Made by a program: the position numbers and the translations under genes | Shown: one piece after another, positions 24,311-28,438 of the stretch | How the letters are laid out: each line of letters begins with the position of its first letter | Numbering within the stretch: the first letter of the stretch is position 1 | Assembly: GCA_044346855.1 (NCBI GenBank) | Contig: JBIIYJ010000029.1 | Location: 1-28,438 of the forward strand | Direction of reading: 5' to 3' | Source: CAIKKV01 sp044346855 | Lineage (GTDB): Bacteria; Verrucomicrobiota; Kiritimatiellia; CAIKKV01 | Length of the DNA: 28,438 nucleotides | The notes under the pieces: generated by a model | Told to the model about the DNA's origin: nothing | Seen by the model: the letters and a program-made list of their open reading frames with translations, nothing else | Database searches by the model: none

Positions 24311-24386
24311 TGGTGGAGCGGATGGGGTTCGAACCCACGGCCTCCAGAGTGCGATTCTGGCGCTCTACCAACTGAGCTACCGCCCC
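24311..24386 (-). tRNA. tRNA-Ala (anticodon CGC)
   Basis: The reverse strand folds into a full 76-nt cloverleaf. The acceptor stem is GGGGCGG with CCGCTCC and contains the G3:U70 wobble that identifies alanine tRNAs. The D arm is GCTC/GAGC, the anticodon stem is CCAGA/TCTGG around the loop ATCGCAC (anticodon CGC), the variable loop is AGGCC or a similar five bases, and the T arm is GTGGG-TTCGAAC-CCCAT with one wobble. The discriminator A and an encoded CCA end the gene. It reads GCG codons, which suit this GC-rich genome. Confidence 0.93.
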
Positions 24387-24880
24387 ACAGCGTTTGTGGA
24401 ATAAGCAGTTAACCAAATCGGTCGGCCGTTGTAAAGACCATTGCGCCGCTTTTTTTTCACTGGCGCGGCGCCGTTCAGAGTCTCAGATCAGGGTTCAGGG
24501 GGCATTGCAGTTTCGTCGGGATCGACAGGCCTTCAATTTGGAGTGCGGCGGCTTGACGCCGCTTTCTGCGATGCGGCTGCCCTGCACGCTTCGATAGACC
24601 TGCCTCAGCGTGTCGGCTTGACGCGGCGCCCAGTCGTTGACGTCGCGTCCAGTCGGTGCCAGCCAAAGCGGCGTCAAGCCGCCGCACTCCAAATCGGCTT
24701 CGCACCAGACTGGCATAATCCCGACTAAACCGCAATGCGCCCGGGTCAAGTTCGGAAAAAGCCTGCTTGTCGCGGTGGGCAAAGCCCTGTAGCCTACCCT
24801 GCATACGAGCCCGCGGCGGGTCGCTCAACCGACTGCCGCCGACGGCTGACGCACCGGGAAACAGAAAAAGGAACTTGAGG
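24387..24880. other. Intergenic region upstream of the propeller gene and of the tRNA
   Basis: No gene is seen in these 494 bases. It holds a T8 tract next to a 7-bp inverted repeat (GCGCCGC 24443-24449, GCGGCGC 24465-24471), a short TCAGGGTTCAGGG tract (24488-24500), the first 237-bp repeat element (24502-24738) and a 142-bp leader before the propeller gene. I could not pick a clear promoter. Confidence 0.6.
24502..24738. repeat. 237-bp nested inverted-repeat element, copy 1
   Basis: The ends are inverted repeats: GCATTGCAGTTTCGTCGGGA on the left and, as its reverse complement with two differences, ATCCCGACTAAACCGCAATG on the right. Inside are two perfect 30-bp inverted arms, 24536-24565 and 24665-24694, both built on GGAGTGCGGCGGCTTGACGC. 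Copy 2 (27117-27353) has the same length and orientation with about 15 differences by eye. No long gene fits it; translated pieces such as LECGGLTPL are by-products. A MITE-like mobile element or a REP-type structural repeat are the two readings. Confidence 0.85.
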
Positions 24881-26923
24881 ATGAAACATCCCGAACGGTT
24901 ATTGCCGGTTCTGCTGGTCGCGGGTTGCGCCTGGGGTCAAACCTCGGCCGTCATCAGGATGGAGGTCGTGGCGACGCCGGTCAAGACCTCGCGGGTCTTC
25001 CATACCGCCTTCGCCCCGAATCCGCGCGGCGGATGGAACTTCATCGGCCAATGCATGAACTACAAGTTCACCACGGGCCGGGAAAAAACAACCCTGCCCC
25101 TGGACAAGGGCCGGCACTACCTGGCCTACGCGGACACGCAGGACCGGCCGGATGCGGAGTGGGTGATCCTGGACCTGGCGGCGGGAACGCAAAAGACCGT
25201 CAAGCTGCCGGGCTTCCATGCAGCCGAAATCGGCCCCGGCGGCCTGGCCGGCAACGGCCGCTTCTTCTTCAGCGTGGACTACGGCCACATCTACTACTAC
25301 GACCCCGTCGAGGAGACCGTCATAATTCTCGGCCGCCTCCACGACAGCATCGATGTCCTGCGCCAGTTCTACAAGATCGAATGCGGCCCCGACGGGATGA
25401 TCTACGGCGCCAGCCAGTCCGGCAACGGGCTCGCCAGCGTCGTCCGCATCAACCCCGACACGCTGGAGTGGAAGCTCATCACCGACGTCGGCCTGCCCGG
25501 GCGCCGCCAGCTGACATACGGGTATTACATCGCCATGGAGCCGCCCTGGGTATATGTGGCCGTGGGCCAGGGCAAATGGGAGTTGTGCGCCGTGAACTTC
25601 GATACGGGCGAGAAGAGGGTGCTCGCGCAGCGCGACGGCACCGATTCCCGCGTCACCGTCGCCCAGGGCGGCGCCTTCTGCACGGCTTCGCTGAGCGGGG
25701 CGCCGGAAAGGCTCAACGTCGCCCTTCGCGACGGCCGCATCGTGGCGGAAGCCAAGGTCGGCGAGCCGTTCAAGGATTTGCCCCCGCCCAAAACCTATCC
25801 CCCGCTGGAGTGGAAGGCCAGCAAGCCCGTCGCCGCAACCACGCCCCTCCCCGAGCTGGATCGCGACCGGCGCGCGGCCATTTCCGCCGACGGCACCGGC
25901 GCGCTGTACTGGCGTTCCGCCGCCACCGGGGAATGGCGGGCGGCGCACTTCGCCATCGAGAATACCGAGCCGGCGCTCATCGAGTCGCTGACGCTTCTGC
26001 CCGACGGCTCGGTCATGGGCAACGCGCAGCAGTACCACGGTTGGTTCCGGTATCATCCGGCCGACAGGCGCTGCGACTATTTCGGCAAAGGCGGGCCCAG
26101 CGGCGCCAAGACCGTGGTGGCCGGAGGCAAGCTGTATTACGCCGGCTACCCGAACGCGACCCTGTCCGTCTATGACCCGGCCAAACCCTGGACCCCGGCG
26201 GCGGCGGCGGCGGCGGGCGTGACCAACCCGGTCCAGATCGGCTCCCAGGGCCAAGGCCGCTCCGAAGCGCACCATGCCATGGCCATGGATGCGGCCGGCG
26301 AGAGAATCTACACCCTGGGCCTGCGGGAACGCTGGTCCACGGGCTCGGGCCTGTGCTGCTACAACACCGCCACAGGGGAGTTCACGGCGCTCGGCCAGGC
26401 GAACAAGGACCTGGAGCCGGTTCACCTGATCGCGATGCCCAAGCTGGAGCGCGTCATCGTGTCGGGCGCCAAAAAGGATGCCAAACTGCTGGTTTACGAT
26501 CTGGCCCTCAAGGAGATGGACCCGATCGAACTCAAGCCGGGGCTGGAAAACACGGGGTATATGCTGCCCGTTTCGGACACGCGTTTCCTGGGCTGGTACG
26601 GCGATCGGACGGCGACCAACACGACCCTCTACCTTTACGATCTGCCGGCGAAAAAGATCGTCAAGTCCGTCGAGCTCGAAGAGCTCGCCGTCTGGGTAAC
26701 CAAACGCGCCGCGGACAACACGCTTTGGCTGCTCAAGGAGCGCGGCCTTGCGAGGGTCGATCCGGAAACACTGGCGCTGTCGTGGGCGGGGACATTGGAC
26801 CGCGAGGTGCGGTATCCGGTCATGGGAGGAAGCAGTTCCCACCGCGGCCGCCCCGTCTGGATCGGCAAGGAACTGTACGGCGCCAGCAACGGCTCGCTGA
26901 TCAAGTCGGCGGCCGTCGAATAA
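24881..26923 (+). CDS. Exported beta-propeller protein, possible lipoprotein
   Basis: A 680-aa protein. The ATG at 24881, preceded by AAGGAACTTGAGG, is chosen over the upstream in-frame start at 24767 because it begins directly with an export signal, MKHPERLLPVLLVAGCAWGQ. LVAGC fits a lipobox (Cys16), though ordinary cleavage after AWG is possible. The mature part is a chain of beta-propeller strands with short D/G turns: GPGGLAGNGRFFFSVDYGHI, YKIECGPDGMIYGASQSGNG, GGKLYYAGYPNATLSVYDPA and RLARVDPETLALSW-like repeats, as in SMP-30/NHL or YncE-type propellers. An alanine run from a GCG-codon tract lies near residue 440. No catalytic motif is recognised; ligand binding or an unusual hydrolase are both possible. 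The gene is alone, with a 237-bp repeat copy on each side. Confidence 0.7.
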   Translation: MKHPERLLPVLLVAGCAWGQTSAVIRMEVVATPVKTSRVFHTAFAPNPRGGWNFIGQCMNYKFTTGREKTTLPLDKGRHYLAYADTQDRPDAEWVILDLAAGTQKTVKLPGFHAAEIGPGGLAGNGRFFFSVDYGHIYYYDPVEETVIILGRLHDSIDVLRQFYKIECGPDGMIYGASQSGNGLASVVRINPDTLEWKLITDVGLPGRRQLTYGYYIAMEPPWVYVAVGQGKWELCAVNFDTGEKRVLAQRDGTDSRVTVAQGGAFCTASLSGAPERLNVALRDGRIVAEAKVGEPFKDLPPPKTYPPLEWKASKPVAATTPLPELDRDRRAAISADGTGALYWRSAATGEWRAAHFAIENTEPALIESLTLLPDGSVMGNAQQYHGWFRYHPADRRCDYFGKGGPSGAKTVVAGGKLYYAGYPNATLSVYDPAKPWTPAAAAAAGVTNPVQIGSQGQGRSEAHHAMAMDAAGERIYTLGLRERWSTGSGLCCYNTATGEFTALGQANKDLEPVHLIAMPKLERVIVSGAKKDAKLLVYDLALKEMDPIELKPGLENTGYMLPVSDTRFLGWYGDRTATNTTLYLYDLPAKKIVKSVELEELAVWVTKRAADNTLWLLKERGLARVDPETLALSWAGTLDREVRYPVMGGSSSHRGRPVWIGKELYGASNGSLIKSAAVE

Positions 26924-27090
26924 GCGCCAGTAATCCTCCGCCGACGTCTAATCATTAACACGGCCCCGCGAAAGGTTCAAGCCCCGATCGGGCCGTGCGG
27001 TTCGGGAAGACATGCGCGCGTCCGGCGCAAGCAGGGCGCATGCGGTCCGGGTGGCACCGGACCCTCCACCTTACCATCGGCCCTGCATTT

Positions 27091-27363
27091 CGCAGATGCG
27101 TCCCAGGACCTCGGGCGCATTGCAGTTTGTCGGGATCGGCAGATCTTCAATTTGGAGTGCGGCGGCTTGACGCCGCTTTCTGCGATGCGGCTGCCCTGCG
27201 CGCTTCGATAGGCCTGCCCAAGCGTGTCGGCTTGACGCGGCGCCCAGCCTTTGATGTCGTGTCCAGTCGGCGCCAGCCAAAGCGGCGTCAAGCCGCCGCA
27301 CTCCAAATCGGCTTCGCACCAGACTGGCATAATCCCGACGAAACCGCAGATGCGTCCCAGGAC
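27091..27363. repeat. 19-bp direct repeats flanking repeat copy 2
   Basis: CGCAGATGCGTCCCAGGAC occurs at 27091-27109 and, unchanged, at 27345-27363. The first copy lies 7 nt before the left end of the 237-bp element; the second overlaps its right end by 9 nt. This could be a duplication made on insertion, or a recombination footprint. Copy 1 of the element has no such flanks. Confidence 0.8.
27117..27353. repeat. 237-bp nested inverted-repeat element, copy 2
   Basis: Same structure and orientation as copy 1: left end GCATTGCAGTTTGTCGGGAT, perfect 30-bp arms at 27150-27179 and 27279-27308, right end AATCCCGACGAAACCGCAGA. The left flank CGGGCGCATTGC equals the reverse complement of the right flank of copy 1, so the true terminal inverted repeat may extend about 5 nt further. 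It fills the middle of a 498-bp gap (26924-27421) that has no other recognisable gene; I see no clear terminator for the propeller gene in it. Confidence 0.85.
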
Positions 27364-27421
27364 ATCAATCGCCCCACGCAGGGCTTGACGGCGGGCATGC
27401 TCCCGTTCTAACGTTCCCGCC

Positions 27422-28279
27422 ATGAACATCAGCATTGCCGGATATTCCTTCCACGGGGCGCTGGCGGCCGGCGCCCTCGACGTTTTCGGCTATCTCGAAT
27501 CCTGCCGCTACCGCTACCAGCTCGACACGGCCGACCTGTGGAACGGGCTGCTGGGCCCCGATCCCGACCTCTACCTCCAGCCCGCCTTCCTGGGCAAGGT
27601 GCGCGACGCCCTCCGCGAGCGCGGGCTGCGCCTGGTCAACTACCACGCCGACGGCTGCCACGTGTGGGAGGACGACCCCGCCGTGCGCGCCCGGCATGCC
27701 GCCCTGGCCGAGCGCCACCTCCAGGCCGCCGAATTCCTAGGCGCGGAAACGGTCCGCATCGACACCGGCGGCCGCGATCCCGCCTGGACGCCGGAACAGT
27801 TCGAGCTGATCGTCAAAACGTTCAAGGCCTGGGCGAAACGCGCGCACGACAGCGGCTACGCGATCGGCCCGGAAACGCACTGGGGCGCGGAGAACTACCC
27901 CGGCAACATGCTGGCCCTGGCCAAGGCCGTCGACTCCCCCGCCTACGGCATCCTGCTGCACATGGGCAAGGACACGGCCGGCACGCCCGACGCGTACGAC
28001 CGCCTGCTCGCCCCGCTGGCCATCCACACCCACATCGACGCGCGCACCACCTTCGGCCGGGTGGACTCGGCCCTCCGCATCCTGCGGGAGGCCGGCTACC
28101 GCGGCTGTCTCGGGGTGGAGCATCACAGCGCCAAAAACGAATACGCCGAAGTGGCGGCCCAGCTCGCCTTCGTGCGCCGGGCAGCCGCCGCGCTGGACCT
28201 GGAATCGCCCGCGGCGCCTGCCGGCAACCCCCTACTCGACCCGAAGAACGAACGCGCGCACCAAACACGAGGCATCTGA
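27422..28279 (+). CDS. Sugar phosphate isomerase/epimerase-like TIM-barrel protein
   Basis: A 285-aa cytoplasmic protein of the AP_endonuc_2/xylose isomerase-like family (PF01261). It starts MNISIAGYSFHGALAAGALD and has a first-strand 'YQLDTADLW'. Putative metal ligands are Glu151 in IGPETHWGAE, the His pair in IHTHIDARTTFG (about 200) and Glu233 in LGVEHHSAKNE, as expected for a divalent-metal isomerase. Family members interconvert ketoses and epimers or act on keto-sugars made by a partner dehydrogenase. The next gene, 7 nt downstream, is exactly such a dehydrogenase (Gfo/Idh/MocA). The ribosome site is weak; the ATG at 27422 is chosen because it begins the first conserved strand. The C-terminal tail after residue 260 (SPAAPAGNPLLDPKNERA) looks unstructured. 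Confidence 0.85.
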   Translation: MNISIAGYSFHGALAAGALDVFGYLESCRYRYQLDTADLWNGLLGPDPDLYLQPAFLGKVRDALRERGLRLVNYHADGCHVWEDDPAVRARHAALAERHLQAAEFLGAETVRIDTGGRDPAWTPEQFELIVKTFKAWAKRAHDSGYAIGPETHWGAENYPGNMLALAKAVDSPAYGILLHMGKDTAGTPDAYDRLLAPLAIHTHIDARTTFGRVDSALRILREAGYRGCLGVEHHSAKNEYAEVAAQLAFVRRAAAALDLESPAAPAGNPLLDPKNERAHQTRGI

Positions 28280-28286
28280 AACGGAC

Positions 28287-28438
28287 ATGAGCAACACCAT
28301 CTGCCTGGGCATCATCGGCGTCGGCCAGATCGGCAAGCACCACCTCGCCAGCTACGCCAAAATCCCCGGCGCCGAACTGGTGGCCGCGGCCGACCTGAAC
28401 GCGCCCGAGCTGGCGAAGGTCGCCGAGCTGCACAAGAT
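28287..28438 (+). CDS. Gfo/Idh/MocA-family oxidoreductase, N-terminal part (runs off the window)
   Basis: The first 50 residues, translated from the ATG at 28287, read MSNTICLGIIGVGQIGKHHL then ASYAKIPGAELVAAADLNAP. The GIIGVGQIGKHH segment is the NAD(P)-binding Rossmann motif and 'AAADLN' ends the second strand with the acidic residue that binds the ribose. This is typical of Gfo/Idh/MocA dehydrogenases that oxidise sugar or inositol hydroxyls. It begins 7 nt after the TIM-barrel gene, so the two are probably cotranscribed. The catalytic EKP motif lies outside the window. Confidence 0.88.
   Translation, partial: MSNTICLGIIGVGQIGKHHLASYAKIPGAELVAAADLNAPELAKVAELHK

Noticed and set aside
24495..24828. 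Short open frames with LECGGLTPL-type peptides in the repeat elements
   Set aside because: They are translations of the 30-bp inverted arms and occur on both strands; no ribosome sites. Treated as repeat DNA, not genes. The same applies at 26977-27435.
24899..26842. 647-codon minus-strand open frame opposite the exported propeller gene
   Set aside because: Composition is the mirror of the real gene; no start context and no domain.
24502..27353. CRISPR array
   Set aside because: Only two long repeats 2.6 kb apart with internal palindromes; no regular spacers and no cas genes.

Overview
The window is GC-rich bacterial DNA that looks like part of a carbohydrate-degradation region from a member of the PVC superphylum (Verrucomicrobiota, Lentisphaerota or Kiritimatiellota). 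This placement is an inference. It rests on the mix of families seen: secreted multidomain CBM9-like and beta-propeller proteins, a PATR-repeat secreted protein, several glycoside hydrolases without any SusC/SusD pair, UroD-like and FAD-dependent proteins inside a sugar operon, and dispersed repeats with a recurrent inverted GC-rich arm. No taxonomic marker gene is present; the only RNA gene is a tRNA-Ala.

Left part (1-18406, minus strand): a compact ten-gene cluster, probably one operon, read from 18406 towards position 1 and leaving the window inside its last gene. In transcription order it encodes a secreted CBM9-like/beta-propeller protein (1293 aa), a secreted GH42-like enzyme (1229 aa), a 79-aa protein, a DUF1861-type five-bladed propeller protein, a GH29 fucosidase catalytic domain, a large GH106-like enzyme (1049 aa), a UroD-fold protein, an FAD-dependent oxidoreductase, a PcRGLX/YetA-like protein related to exo-rhamnogalacturonan lyases, and a GH39-like enzyme (partial). 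Six of the nine junctions are 4-nt ATGA stop/start overlaps. Only the first two products have signal peptides. The model is that a rhamnose- and/or fucose-containing plant or algal polysaccharide is bound and cut outside the cell or in the periplasm and finished by cytoplasmic enzymes. No transporter is visible.

Control region (18407-18634): an AT-rich divergent intergenic region between the operon and a LacI-family regulator. It holds a good -35/-10 pair for the operon, two separate pairs of 11-bp tandem direct repeats (one abutting the operon -35, one just before the regulator start), and a perfect 11-bp inverted repeat with a 10-nt spacer.

Middle (18635-24310): the regulator, a secreted PATR-repeat (autotransporter-associated beta strand) protein, then an accessory and partly decaying stretch: a stand-alone CBM9-like protein, a frameshifted and internally shortened secreted protein, and a 153-aa domain-sized fragment.

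Right part (24311-28438): tRNA-Ala(CGC); two roughly 94% identical 237-bp repeat elements with nested inverted repeats, in the same orientation, bracketing a secreted or lipoprotein beta-propeller gene; then a sugar isomerase/epimerase-like TIM barrel and the start of a Gfo/Idh/MocA dehydrogenase, a pair typical of sugar interconversion.
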